Both the position numbers and the translations under genes were made by a program. This document shows positions 24,086 to 33,660 of a DNA stretch of 34,565 nucleotides, piece after piece. Location of the stretch: positions 52,555-87,119 of the forward strand of contig DCWN01000040.1 in assembly GCA_002328835.1 (NCBI GenBank). Reading direction: 5' to 3'. How positions within the stretch are numbered: position 1 is the stretch's first letter; every line of letters starts with the position of its first letter. This DNA comes from Acidobacteria bacterium UBA2161. Its GTDB lineage: Bacteria; Acidobacteriota; Vicinamibacteria; Vicinamibacterales; UBA823. The notes beneath the pieces are model-generated. The model did not search any database. It saw only the letters and a program-made list of their open reading frames with translations, and was not told the DNA's origin.

Positions 24086-24391
24086 ATGAAAGTCAGACCA
24101 CTACACGATCGAATCATCGTGCAACGCATCGAAGAAGGCGAGCAGAAGGTCGGCGGGATCATCATCCCCGACACTGCCAAGGAAAAGCCGCAGCAAGGCA
24201 AGGTCATCGCCGCGGGCAAGGGCAAGGTCAAGGACGACGGCAAAGTCGTCCCGATGGACGTCAAGACCGGCGACATCATCCTGTTTGGCAAGTATGGCGG
24301 CCAGGAGATCAAGCTGGACGGCCAGGAGTACCTCATCATGCGTGAGGAAGAGGTGCTCGGCGTAATCGAGGGCAAGTCCAAGAAGAAGTAG
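24086..24391 (+). CDS. groES: Co-chaperonin GroES
   Basis: A 101-residue GroES that caps GroEL rings. It shows the family sequence MKVRPLHDRIIVQRIEE, the mobile loop region (EQKVGGIIIPDTAKEKPQQG), GDIILFGKYGGQEIKLDG and REEEVLGVIEGK, with a short Lys tail. A GAGG sequence precedes the ATG by eight bases. It is transcribed from the strong promoter at 23962–23990 and probably repressed through the CIRCE-like site. groEL follows after 79 nt containing a hairpin. Confidence 0.98.
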   Translation: MKVRPLHDRIIVQRIEEGEQKVGGIIIPDTAKEKPQQGKVIAAGKGKVKDDGKVVPMDVKTGDIILFGKYGGQEIKLDGQEYLIMREEEVLGVIEGKSKKK

Positions 24392-24407
24392 CCTCGGGCC
24401 GTCCGTC

Positions 24408-24425
24408 GCGGCGGGTTCCCGCCGC
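24408..24425 (+). other. groES–groEL intergenic hairpin
   Basis: A perfect 8-bp inverted repeat, GCGGCGGG-TT-CCCGCCGC, in the 79-nt spacer. No T-tract follows, so read-through into groEL is expected. It could be an mRNA-processing or stability element giving different groES and groEL levels; that is inference. Confidence 0.5.
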
Positions 24426-24470
24426 ACCAACCGACGCCCATTTCATTGTTCATCGTTCAGGAGTTCAACC

Positions 24471-26099
<1,629 letters not shown>

Positions 26100-26105
26100 G
26101 GACCG

Positions 26106-26149
26106 ACGGCCGGAAGCCGTAGGTCGCATGGCGGGGCTGAAGCCCCGCC
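26106..26149 (+). repeat. Two hairpins after groEL, including a GGCGGGGC/GCCCCGCC palindrome
   Basis: The first hairpin is ACGGC-CGGAA-GCCGT (26106–26120). The second, 26130–26149, has perfect 8-bp arms GGCGGGGC and GCCCCGCC around a TGAA loop and is followed by CTACG. Neither has a T-tract. The second looks like a short interspersed palindrome seen in many high-GC genomes (from memory, not checked). Confidence 0.5.
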
Positions 26150-26186
26150 CTACGTCCGAGTCCTGCTTCCAGGCTCAATAGACAAC

Positions 26187-26223
26187 AAAGGCCTGGCGGG
26201 CGATCGCCCGTCAGGCCTTTTTC
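26187..26223 (+). terminator. Intrinsic terminator of groESL
   Basis: AAAGGCCTG and CAGGCCTTT, with CGGGCG/CGCCCG inside, make a stem of about 15 bp with one mismatch and a minimal loop. A run of five T follows within TTTTTCTTG. It lies 88 nt after groEL and 23 nt before the convergent tonB-like stop, and may also help stop transcription from the other side. Confidence 0.9.
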
Positions 26224-26245
26224 TTGTACCGACGCGCGCCGGCGC

Positions 26246-27232
26246 TCAGCGCAGCGTGAACGTCAATTCGATCACGACCAGCACCGCCACCGGCTGGCCG
26301 AATCGCGTGCCGGGGACGAAGCGCCACTGACGCGCCGCCCGCATCGCCTCCTCGTCGAGACCGAAGACGCGGTCCAGTGACTTCGTCACGCGCACGTCGC
26401 CGACCGTGCCTTCCGGCGTGACGACGGCCTCGATCCAGACCGCGCCCTGCACCTTGGCCCGCATCGCATCGGCAGTGTACTGCGGCTTGACCTCTCGAAT
26501 CGGTCGCGGCAGAACGATGCCGGCACCGGGGCGGTAGACGCCCCCGCCGGCCCCACCGCCTTCACCGGGCCCGAGGCCCGCGCCGGTCCCCGGACCGATC
26601 CCCGTCCCTTCACCGGTCCCACCGCCGCCGCCGATGCCCAGCCCCTGCGAGAGCGACATCGCCTGCGCGACCGGCAGCCCCTGCATCACGCCGGGGAGTG
26701 TCTGGTTCGACGACGCCAGCGTTCGAGCCGGAATGTTCATCTCCTGTTCGGGTTCGTCAGGCGGCTCGTCCTCCACCTCCGGATCTTCCAGTTCGGGCGG
26801 TGCGCTGACCGGCACCGACGTGTCGTCGGGCCCTTCCAGTTCGACCTGTCGGGGCGGCGCGGGCATCTCGTTGCCGCCGCCGCCACCGCCCCCGCCAGGC
26901 CCCTCCATCGGGACCCAGACGATGTCGAAGCTCCTGAGATCTGGCAGGAACGGAGTCTCGCGCCGCGCGTCCAGCATCGCGGCGATGAAACCTGCGATGA
27001 CGAAGATCGCGATGTGACTCCCGACAGAGACGCCGAAGGCCCGGCTGAACCGCTGAGGATGGGTGGAAGCACCGAAGAGTGGGACGGGTGGACCGTCGTC
27101 GGACCGGAGCGAGGTGTGGGGCGCCGCCGCACCGGGGGTGGGCGCCAACGCCACCACGACGGCTTTCCAGAGCGAAGCCAGCCGCGCCGTCACCGACGCC
27201 TTCCACTGCCCGATGCCGGCTGTCCGCGTCAT
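26246..27232 (-). CDS. TonB-like energy transducer protein
   Basis: A 328-residue protein. A cytoplasmic N-terminus (about 1–65) precedes one membrane helix (about 66–86, GVSVGSHIAIFVIAGFIAAML). The periplasmic part starts with a tract of eight glycines (113–120), a Pro/Glu-rich linker (125–170) and a second Gly-rich linker (198–232). The C-terminal TonB domain (about 240–326) has VKPQYTADAMRAKVQGAVWI, VTPEGTVGDVRVTKSLD and the end QWRFVPGTRFGQPVAV. ATG 27232 is chosen because it lies after the upstream gene's stop; the longer ORF to 27391 overlaps that gene. No exbB/exbD are nearby. It may energise outer-membrane uptake; the receptor is unknown. Confidence 0.88.
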   Translation of the reverse strand: MTRTAGIGQWKASVTARLASLWKAVVVALAPTPGAAAPHTSLRSDDGPPVPLFGASTHPQRFSRAFGVSVGSHIAIFVIAGFIAAMLDARRETPFLPDLRSFDIVWVPMEGPGGGGGGGGNEMPAPPRQVELEGPDDTSVPVSAPPELEDPEVEDEPPDEPEQEMNIPARTLASSNQTLPGVMQGLPVAQAMSLSQGLGIGGGGGTGEGTGIGPGTGAGLGPGEGGGAGGGVYRPGAGIVLPRPIREVKPQYTADAMRAKVQGAVWIEAVVTPEGTVGDVRVTKSLDRVFGLDEEAMRAARQWRFVPGTRFGQPVAVLVVIELTFTLR

Positions 27233-27278
27233 GCCAGTTAGGACGCCACGTTCCGGATTCTGGTCGCGTCCAGCCTCG

Positions 27279-27731
27279 TCAGACCCTGCCGGTCCACGCG
27301 CCGATTGCGGCGTTGCCGCCACCGTAGGCATGCAGCAGCGCGAGCGCATCTGCCGCCCGCGGCTCGCTCCGGATGGCGACGAGCACGCCACCCCGCATGG
27401 TCAGCGTTTCGTAGATGTAGCCGTCGTGGGCCTGGAACCCAACCCGCTTCATCGTGGCGGCGATGCCCGTCGCGGCGAGCGCACCCTCGCCGCCCTGTAG
27501 CGCGTCCACGATCGAGCCACGCAGCCTGAGCACGCCGACGGCGCGCACGTCGAGCGTCGCGCCATCGTCGCCGAAGGTCTTTTCCAGGAGCGCCGATACC
27601 GCAGGCGCGTCGGCGGCGACCACGCTCAGCGAGTCAGAAGGAAACTCTTTCGCCGCGAGGGCGGCCAGCACACGCTCCGCGGCGCCGACATCTTCGAACA
27701 CGCCAACGGTGTAGCGATCGTCTTCTAACAT
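27279..27731 (-). CDS. Uncharacterised alpha/beta protein, weakly like general-stress YflT-type domains
   Basis: A 150-residue soluble protein. It starts YTVGVFEDVGAAERVLAALAAKEFPSDSLSVVAAD, a strand–helix–strand pattern like the 'general stress protein 17M-like' (YflT) domain that detects no enzyme motif. The middle is Gly-rich and helical (DALQGGEGALAATGIAATM), followed by YIYETLTMRGGVLVAIRSEP and a final helix (ADALALLHAYGGGN). I do not recognise its function. ATG 27731 has GGAGG 13 nt upstream. It lies 46 nt before the TonB-like gene, under the promoter at 27807–27836, so the two may be cotranscribed. Confidence 0.75.
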   Translation of the reverse strand: MLEDDRYTVGVFEDVGAAERVLAALAAKEFPSDSLSVVAADAPAVSALLEKTFGDDGATLDVRAVGVLRLRGSIVDALQGGEGALAATGIAATMKRVGFQAHDGYIYETLTMRGGVLVAIRSEPRAADALALLHAYGGGNAAIGAWTGRV

Positions 27732-27806
27732 GAGTCCGTCTCAACCTCCGGCCACACGCCGACACGCTCCGAAGCGGTTCAGTCCGGCGCGCCGCGTCTT
27801 TCTTGC

Positions 27807-27836
27807 AGTTTACCGCCTCCGCGCGTGGATTGGCAA
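27807..27836 (-). promoter_or_regulatory. Promoter for the YflT-like and TonB-like genes
   Basis: On the minus strand TTGCCA (27836–27831, five of six) and TAAACT (27812–27807, four of six) are 18 nt apart, about 75 nt upstream of the start codon at 27731. Its upstream edge is close to the divergent tatA gene. Confidence 0.5.
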
Positions 27837-27845
27837 AAGCCGGGG

Positions 27846-27851
27846 TAGAAT
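27846..27851 (+). promoter_or_regulatory. Candidate −10 of tatA
   Basis: TAGAAT (five of six) lies 24 nt before the tatA ATG on the plus strand. No −35 is seen at normal spacing, so support is limited. Confidence 0.35.
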
Positions 27852-27875
27852 CGAACCGTCGCGAAGGGAGCCTCC

Positions 27876-28028
27876 ATGGGCATTGGCGTTGCCGAACTGC
27901 TGGTCATCGTGCTGATCGTCCTGATGATTTTCGGTGCCAATCGCCTGCCGGCCCTCGGCCGGGGCATCGGACGGGGAATCAGGAACTTCCGCGACGCCAC
28001 CCGCGAAGGCAACGACCCGCAGGACTAG
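27876..28028 (+). CDS. tatA: Twin-arginine translocase subunit TatA/E-like
   Basis: A 50-residue protein, below usual ORF-length cut-offs. One membrane helix (about residues 5–19, VAELLVIVLIVLMIF) is followed by the conserved F19-G20 hinge and the amphipathic helix ANRLPALGRGIGRGIRNFRDA, then a short polar tail (TREGNDPQD). This is the TatA/E pattern of the twin-arginine protein export pore. AAGGGAG lies just upstream of ATG 27876. At 50 residues it is at the short end of the family, with almost no C-terminal tail. tatB and tatC are not nearby. It converges on selB with a 2-nt gap. Confidence 0.93.
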   Translation: MGIGVAELLVIVLIVLMIFGANRLPALGRGIGRGIRNFRDATREGNDPQD

Positions 28029-28030
28029 CC

Positions 28031-30001
28031 TCACAGCACGACGCGCCCCTGCCCCACCCGCCGCGTCACGCGCTCACGGTCCAGAAACTCGAGTAGCGGA
28101 ATGGCGTACTTGCGCGTGATGTCGTAGCGCTCCTTGAACGTGCCCACGTCGACCCGGACCGGCTCGACACTCCCCTCGGGTTTCAACGCGGACACTTCGG
28201 TCTTGAGGCGCAGCAGCGTCTCGGCATGAAAGACCAGCGCGTCCACTTTCACGAGCACTTTCTGGCGGATCAGCAGTTTCACAACTCGGTCGCCCACCGC
28301 AGCGTCGACGCCCCCCAGTGCCGCCAGCCCCGCTGCATCGGGTGGGGCCAGGCCGCCCTGACGCACCGCCTCGGCGATCGCGTCGCGCGCCCGCTCCTCG
28401 TCGGCTGACAGCGACACGCGGTGGCTGACCAGCGCGAGGTGGCCGCGCGCGGCGATCCGGTCGCCGGCGACCAGATCTGCCAGCACGCGCTCGAAGACGC
28501 TGGCGTCTGCGTGGCGAAAGAGGCGCTCACGCGCCTCCTCGCGCGGCAAGCCTTCCGACAGCGGGTGGTCGCGGTGGTAGGTCGAGAGCGCCGCCAGCAA
28601 GTGGTCGCGGCCAGCGTCGAGCACCGCGGGCGCCACCAGGCGATCCCCGACTCGCACCGCTGCGCCGTCGGCCTCGAGCTGCTCGACGATGCGTTCGAGC
28701 GCGTCGGATGAGGCGCCGAGCCGACGGACCAACGCCGACACCTCCAACCCGTGGCCGGCCTGCTCCTCGATGACGACGCGCGCCGCGGCCAGCAAACGGT
28801 CGTCCACGCTAGAAAGCTCCGGGGGCCTGTTCAGCCGGTCGAACCGTCGCCGACCTCCCACAGTTCGGACGCCAAGGCGCGGCGGCTGGGGATCGAGCAC
28901 GACGCCACCGGCGATGGTCATGGAGGGCGAGTAGGCCCGCAGGACGTAGCGGTCACCGCGCGTCAGCACCGCCGGCGCTTCCAGCCGAACCCGCACGTAG
29001 GCGCTTCCCCCCGGTGTGATCTCGCCGTCGGCTACCGATCGGCCGGCCGAGCCGGAATCGGGCGCGGCGCCGACCGGCCCCGACACGGCGACCCGACCCA
29101 GGACCTCGCTGGTGCCATGGTGAAACCGCACCCGTGCGCCGTGCCGAAGCGGCTTGGCACTGGCCAGCAGTTCGACCACGCCGTCGAAGCGACGGGTCGT
29201 CTCGAAACAGTCGGGCGTGACGAGCGACTCGCCACGACTGACCTCCGCCAACTCGACACCCCCGAGATTCACCGCGACCCGCCGGCCCGCCTCGGCCTGC
29301 GCCTGCTTCGCACCGTGCACCTGCAACCCGCGCACCTTCACGCGGCGCCCGGCCGGCAGCAGCAGCAACTCGCCATCGACGTTCAACTGTCCAGTCGCCA
29401 GCGTCCCCGTGACCACGGTGCCGAAGCCGCGCATCGAGAACACCCGATCGATCGGAAGGCGCACCGCGCCGGCACCGCCCGCCGCGGGCGCGTCGCGGGT
29501 GACCTCGGCCAGCGCGGACTTGAGTGCGTCGAGCCCGTCGCCGCCCACCGCCGACACCGGAACGATCGGCGCGTCGACCAGGAAGGAGTCGGCCACCAGT
29601 TCGGAGACCTCGAGCTTCGCAAGCTCGAGCGTCTCCGCATCGACCAGATCGGCCTTCGTCAGAGCGATGACGCCCCGGCCGACATGGAGCAACCGACAGA
29701 TATCGAAGTGCTCGCGCGTCTGGGGCATCACCGACTCGTCGGCCGCCACGACGAGGAGGACTGCGTTGATGCCACTGACCCCCGCGAGCATGTTCTTGAC
29801 GAATCGCTCGTGTCCGGGCACATCCACGAACGACAGCACGGCGCCGTCCGGCTGAGCGTAGTGCGCAAAGCCCAGGTCGATCGTGATCCCGCGATCCTTC
29901 TCTTCCTTCAAGCGGTCGGGGTCGGTGCCGGTCAGCGCGCGCACGAGCGTGCTCTTGCCGTGGTCGATGTGCCCCGCGGTACCGATGACCGTCGTCTTCA
30001 T
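28031..30001 (-). CDS. selB: Selenocysteine-specific elongation factor SelB
   Basis: A 656-residue translation GTPase that carries selenocysteinyl-tRNA to the ribosome at UGA codons with SECIS elements. The GTPase domain has GHIDHGKS (10–17), DRGITIDLGFA, DVPGHERFVKNM and ALTKADLVD. Beta-barrel domains II and III follow (RVFSMRGFGTVVTGTL at about residue 185). The C-terminal third is a series of winged-helix domains ending in FKERYDITRKYAIPLLEFLDR. ATG 30001 is used; upstream in-frame sequence lies in rnr. It follows rnr by 17 nt. selA and selC are not in the window. No Shine–Dalgarno is obvious. Confidence 0.96.
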   Translation of the reverse strand: MKTTVIGTAGHIDHGKSTLVRALTGTDPDRLKEEKDRGITIDLGFAHYAQPDGAVLSFVDVPGHERFVKNMLAGVSGINAVLLVVAADESVMPQTREHFDICRLLHVGRGVIALTKADLVDAETLELAKLEVSELVADSFLVDAPIVPVSAVGGDGLDALKSALAEVTRDAPAAGGAGAVRLPIDRVFSMRGFGTVVTGTLATGQLNVDGELLLLPAGRRVKVRGLQVHGAKQAQAEAGRRVAVNLGGVELAEVSRGESLVTPDCFETTRRFDGVVELLASAKPLRHGARVRFHHGTSEVLGRVAVSGPVGAAPDSGSAGRSVADGEITPGGSAYVRVRLEAPAVLTRGDRYVLRAYSPSMTIAGGVVLDPQPPRLGVRTVGGRRRFDRLNRPPELSSVDDRLLAAARVVIEEQAGHGLEVSALVRRLGASSDALERIVEQLEADGAAVRVGDRLVAPAVLDAGRDHLLAALSTYHRDHPLSEGLPREEARERLFRHADASVFERVLADLVAGDRIAARGHLALVSHRVSLSADEERARDAIAEAVRQGGLAPPDAAGLAALGGVDAAVGDRVVKLLIRQKVLVKVDALVFHAETLLRLKTEVSALKPEGSVEPVRVDVGTFKERYDITRKYAIPLLEFLDRERVTRRVGQGRVVL

Positions 30002-30018
30002 GGGAAGGTGAACCGGGG

Positions 30019-32274
30019 TCAGCGCCGGCGCCGCGGGCGGCTCGGGCGACGCTCGCGGGTCGGGCGCGGCCCTCGCGTTTCTGCCTTCGGCTTCACGCGG
30101 CTGCGGCGGGCGCCGCGGTTGCGCTCGGAGGCCCGAACCGCTTCCAGAATCTCGACGAGACCCAGATCGACCTGGCACCGCTCGGAATCGACGCGGACGA
30201 CCTGCACCTGAACCCGATCCCCGAGCCGGTAGGTCTTCCCGGTCGCCTCCCCGAACAGGACGTGCTCCCGCTCTACGAACCGGTAGTAGTCGTCGGCCAT
30301 GCTCGAAATGTGCACGAGCCCCTCGACGAAGTGCTCGACCAGTTCCACGAACAATCCGAACGACGTGACGCCGATGATGTAGCCCTCGAATTCATCGCCG
30401 ACCTTGTCGGCCATGAACCTGACCTTCTTCCACTGCATCAGCTCGCGCTCGGCCTCTACGGCCCGTCGCTCCAACTCGGAGGTTCCGGTCGCGAGTTCGG
30501 GCAACGCCTCGCACAGCTCTCGGCGTTTGGCGACCGGCAGCTTCCCGGATCGCATGCGCCGCAGCGCCCGATGGACGACGAGGTCGGGATACCGCCGAAT
30601 GGGCGACGTGAAGTGGGTGTAACTCGACGCCGCCAGGCCGAAGTGGCCGATGCAGGTCGGGTCGTACCGCGCCTTCTGCATCGTCCGCAGCATGAGGAAC
30701 GCGATCGGCTTCTCCTCCGGCGTGCCTCGAATCCGCTCGACCAGCCGCTGGAAATGCTTCGGGGTCACCCGCCCTTCGGGAGCCGCAAGGCTGTAGCCGA
30801 GCGTCGTGATGAACTCCTCAAACTCGGCAACCTTCGTCAAATCGGGTGGGTCATGCACCCGGTAGAGCGCCGGCATCTCCGCCGAATCGAGGTGCTCCGC
30901 CACGACCTCGTTGGCCAACAGCATGAACTCCTCGATGATGCGGTGCGCGACGTGCCGCTCGGCCGCCGTGATGGCGGCGACCAGCCCGGCGTCGTCGAGC
31001 ACGATCTCGGGCTCCTTCAGATCGAAGTCAATCGAGCCACGGCGGCGGCGACGGCGGGCCAATACCTCGAACAGGTCGTGCATCAACTCGAACAGCGGGA
31101 CCAACTCGGCATACTGCTCCCGCGTCGCGGCGTCGCGCTCGGCCACAATCGCCGAGACCTCCGTATAGGTCATTCGAGCATCGCTGCGGATGATGCCGTC
31201 GTGCAGTTCGTGCCGCACGACCTTGCCTCGGTCGGTGACCTCCATCAGGCACGACTGCACGAGCCGATCGACATGGGGATTGAGACTGCAGAGCCCGGTC
31301 GAGAGGGCGGACGGAAACATGTGCACCGCCCGCTCCGGGAAGTAGACCGACGTGCCCCGCTCGCGAGCCTCGCGATCCAGTTCACTGCCGGGCCGCACGT
31401 AGTGCGAGACATCGGCAATGTGCACGCCGAGCCAGTAATGCCCGTTCGGCAGCCGTTCGAGCGTGATCGCATCGTCGAAGTCGCGGGCGGTCTCGCCGTC
31501 GATCGTCACCGTCGTCAGCGCGCGAAAGTCGGTCCGCCCCCGGCGATCGCGGTCGCGCACCTCGGCGCCGAGTTGTTCGGCCTCTCGAACCGCTCCCGCG
31601 CCGTGCTCGTCGGGAATCCCGTGCTTGCGCAGGATGATCTCGATGTCGACGCCGGGCGCGTCCCGGTCGCCGAGGACTTCCGTGACACGGCCGATCGGGT
31701 TGCGTGTCGCGGTGGGCCAGCGCGTGAGCTCGACGACAACGATGTCGCCCCGCTTGGCCGTGCCGTGCTCCTTGGCCGGGATGTGGACGTCCATGATGAT
31801 CCGGCGGTCGAACGGCACGACGAAACCGAGGCCGGACTCGTCGGTGTCGTACCGACCGACCAGTGTCGCGGCCCGGCGCTCGAGAATCCGGACGATGCGC
31901 CCTTCGGCCCGACCTCCCTGTCCGCGGCGCTCCAGCCGGGCGACGACCCGGTCGCCGTGCATCGCCTGATTGAGGTTGGCGCCGGCGATGTAGATGTCCC
32001 CGTCCGCGCCGGTCGCCACCTCGGGGGTCACGAACCCGAACCCGCGTGGATTGGTCTGCACTCGGCCCACGACCAGATTCATCTTGTCGGGCAGACCGTA
32101 GCGATTGCCCCGGATCCGCACCATGGCGCCCGAAGCGACGAACGCCTTGAGGCGCCGCTGGAAGGCCGGCCGCTGGTCGCGTGGAATGCGGAGGGCCTGC
32201 TGCAGTTCGGCCACCGTCGCGGGGTGGTCGACACGCGTGCGAATTCGTTCGAGTAAGTCGTCGAGGGTTGTCAT
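30019..32274 (-). CDS. rnr: Ribonuclease R
   Basis: A 751-residue processive 3'-to-5' exoribonuclease that degrades structured RNA. A small N-terminal winged-helix region (1–about 65) is followed by cold-shock domains (GRVQTNPRGFGFVTPE; GRYDTDESGLGFVVPFD). The RNB catalytic domain has DGETARDFDDAITLE with clustered Asp residues, HIADVSHYVRPGSELD, YFPERAVHMFPSALS and FGLAASSYTHFTSPIRRYPDL. The C-terminal S1 domain (EFEGYIIGVTSFGLFVELVE) and a very basic Arg/Lys tail end it. ATG 32274 (MTTLDDLLERI) is preferred; ATG 32316 would add 14 residues. No clear Shine–Dalgarno is visible. selB follows closely. Confidence 0.97.
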   Translation of the reverse strand: MTTLDDLLERIRTRVDHPATVAELQQALRIPRDQRPAFQRRLKAFVASGAMVRIRGNRYGLPDKMNLVVGRVQTNPRGFGFVTPEVATGADGDIYIAGANLNQAMHGDRVVARLERRGQGGRAEGRIVRILERRAATLVGRYDTDESGLGFVVPFDRRIIMDVHIPAKEHGTAKRGDIVVVELTRWPTATRNPIGRVTEVLGDRDAPGVDIEIILRKHGIPDEHGAGAVREAEQLGAEVRDRDRRGRTDFRALTTVTIDGETARDFDDAITLERLPNGHYWLGVHIADVSHYVRPGSELDREARERGTSVYFPERAVHMFPSALSTGLCSLNPHVDRLVQSCLMEVTDRGKVVRHELHDGIIRSDARMTYTEVSAIVAERDAATREQYAELVPLFELMHDLFEVLARRRRRRGSIDFDLKEPEIVLDDAGLVAAITAAERHVAHRIIEEFMLLANEVVAEHLDSAEMPALYRVHDPPDLTKVAEFEEFITTLGYSLAAPEGRVTPKHFQRLVERIRGTPEEKPIAFLMLRTMQKARYDPTCIGHFGLAASSYTHFTSPIRRYPDLVVHRALRRMRSGKLPVAKRRELCEALPELATGTSELERRAVEAERELMQWKKVRFMADKVGDEFEGYIIGVTSFGLFVELVEHFVEGLVHISSMADDYYRFVEREHVLFGEATGKTYRLGDRVQVQVVRVDSERCQVDLGLVEILEAVRASERNRGARRSRVKPKAETRGPRPTRERRPSRPRRRR

Positions 32275-32390
32275 ATCAGCGTGATCGTGAGCCGGGCGAC
32301 GCCAGCCGTCGATCATCGAGCCGATGCGAACGGATACACTCCGCCCTCACGCTCGATGGCGACTCGACACACACCCGGATTTGCGACCTG

Positions 32391-32696
32391 TCAGTGAACG
32401 TTACGTGGATCCGAAGACGCCGACACGCGGGTGACCATGTCGAACTGCCGCAGCAGCCGACCAAGGACCTCGTCGGCGTCGTCCTTGCAGCACAGCCGGT
32501 CCAACTGTGCAAGGATTCGCGACAACGCCGTCTCCGCATCCGTGATGGCGCTGTCTGAAAAGTACTCACGCTGCTGCTGTAGGCAGCGTTGATGCTTGAT
32601 GAATTCTTCCCTGTAGAAATCCGCTCGGGCCGACGCGGGGAGAGCCCGCGAGCGCGCCCGCTGGCCAAGACCGAATGGCGTATGACTCTTCGTCAT
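32391..32696 (-). CDS. Small hypothetical protein, helical, Cys-containing
   Basis: A possible 101-residue gene between rnr and ftsX. The product looks protein-like: a basic N-terminus, then predicted helices with DFYREEFIKHQRCLQQQREYF, TDAETALSRILAQLDRLCCKD and DEVLGRLLRQFDMVTRV. Codon use is less GC-biased than in the neighbours. No family is recognised and no Shine–Dalgarno is visible. Overlapping frames on both strands look worse (Arg/Ser-rich). The stretches on either side (32275–32390 and 32697–32739) show nothing else clear. Confidence 0.5.
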   Translation of the reverse strand: MTKSHTPFGLGQRARSRALPASARADFYREEFIKHQRCLQQQREYFSDSAITDAETALSRILAQLDRLCCKDDADEVLGRLLRQFDMVTRVSASSDPRNVH

Positions 32697-32739
32697 GTCC
32701 GAGGTGTGATTCCCAGTCTAGGATCCCCGTCGGCCGCTG

Positions 32740-33645
32740 TCAAACCGTGCGCTCGGCCCGAGCCGTGCGCCGAGCCCCGACCATGCCACCCACGGAACCG
32801 ACCGCCAGCCCGCCCGCAAGCAAGATGGCGTACAGTTCGACCGGGAGAAACGTCGCCGGCGTGGCACTCAGCAGCGTCGCAATCATCGAACCGTAGTAGA
32901 ACTCGCCCAGCGCGAACGCCCCCCACAGCATCCCGAGTGCCACCGCCGCGCCGACCCCGCCCTGCAGCATCCCCTCGACGACGAACGGCCCCCGCACGTA
33001 GGCCAGCGGTGCGCCGACGAGCCGCATGATTTCCAGTTCACCTCGGCGGGTGTGTCCGGCCAGCCGGACGACGTTGGCCACGGTCAGCGCGGCGGCAACC
33101 ACCAGCGCGAACACCACGAGGGCACCCAGCGCGCGCAGCGCGGTGACCCCCATCGAGATTCGCGCGATCCACTCCCGATCGTAGCGGACATCGGCGACCC
33201 CGGCCGCCCCACGCAGCGTGTCAGCGAAATCGTCAACTGCCGACCCGAGCCCCGGGTCCGACTGGAGCCGAACCTCGTAGGAGGCCGGCAACGGGTTGCT
33301 GTCGAGCTCGTCGATCACTGACGCCAGTTCCGCGAAGTCCGCGCGAAATCGGCGAAGCGCGTCGGACTTCGACACCAGGGTGTGGGAACGCGCGACCGCG
33401 CTCGCCGAGATCCGGCGCTCGATCGCGGCGCGCTCGTCGCCGGTCGCCTCATCCGAGACATAGACGACCAGTTCGGCCGCCGATTCCCAGCCGCCGATCA
33501 CGCGCTCGAGGTTCTCCGTCAGCATCAAGAGTGCGCCCAGGACGAAGATCGCCGCGGCGCTCGTCATGACCGACATCGCCCCTGACCGGCGGCCCCGCCA
33601 GAAGCTGGCCGTCGCTTCCTCGAAACAGTACCTGAGTACTTGCAT
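32740..33645 (-). CDS. ftsX: Cell division ABC transporter permease FtsX
   Basis: A 301-residue membrane protein of the FtsEX complex, which relays ATP hydrolysis by FtsE to cell-wall hydrolases at the septum. The first helix (about 25–45, AMSVMTSAAAIFVLGALLML) is followed by an extracytoplasmic domain (about 50–165) with SAAELVVYVSDEATGDE and ASVIDELDSNPLPASYEV. Three more helices follow (ALGALVVFALVVAAALTVAN; GVGAAVALGMLWGAFALG; LYAILLAGGLAVGSVGGMVG). RRGELEIMRLVGAP is the cytoplasmic coupling segment. It lies 15 nt after ftsE. Confidence 0.96.
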   Translation of the reverse strand: MQVLRYCFEEATASFWRGRRSGAMSVMTSAAAIFVLGALLMLTENLERVIGGWESAAELVVYVSDEATGDERAAIERRISASAVARSHTLVSKSDALRRFRADFAELASVIDELDSNPLPASYEVRLQSDPGLGSAVDDFADTLRGAAGVADVRYDREWIARISMGVTALRALGALVVFALVVAAALTVANVVRLAGHTRRGELEIMRLVGAPLAYVRGPFVVEGMLQGGVGAAVALGMLWGAFALGEFYYGSMIATLLSATPATFLPVELYAILLAGGLAVGSVGGMVGARRTARAERTV

Positions 33646-33660
33646 CAGCAGCCCACCAGG

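Noticed and set aside
27233..27391. 53-residue N-terminal extension of the TonB-like protein
   Set aside because: It overlaps the stop region of the upstream gene; ATG 27232 lies cleanly after it.
30002..30178. 59-residue N-terminal extension of SelB
   Set aside because: It overlaps the end of rnr and is Pro/Arg/Ala-rich; the GTPase starts properly at ATG 30001.
32181..32668. Overlapping ORFs 32181–32558 (plus) and 32276–32668 (minus)
   Set aside because: Both are Arg/Ser-rich and inconsistent with the more protein-like 101-codon frame at 32391–32696.
33646..33660. AGCAGCCC in the ftsE–ftsX spacer as another repeat half unit
   Set aside because: Only eight bases agree with the repeat terminus and the CGTGG part is missing; chance is adequate.
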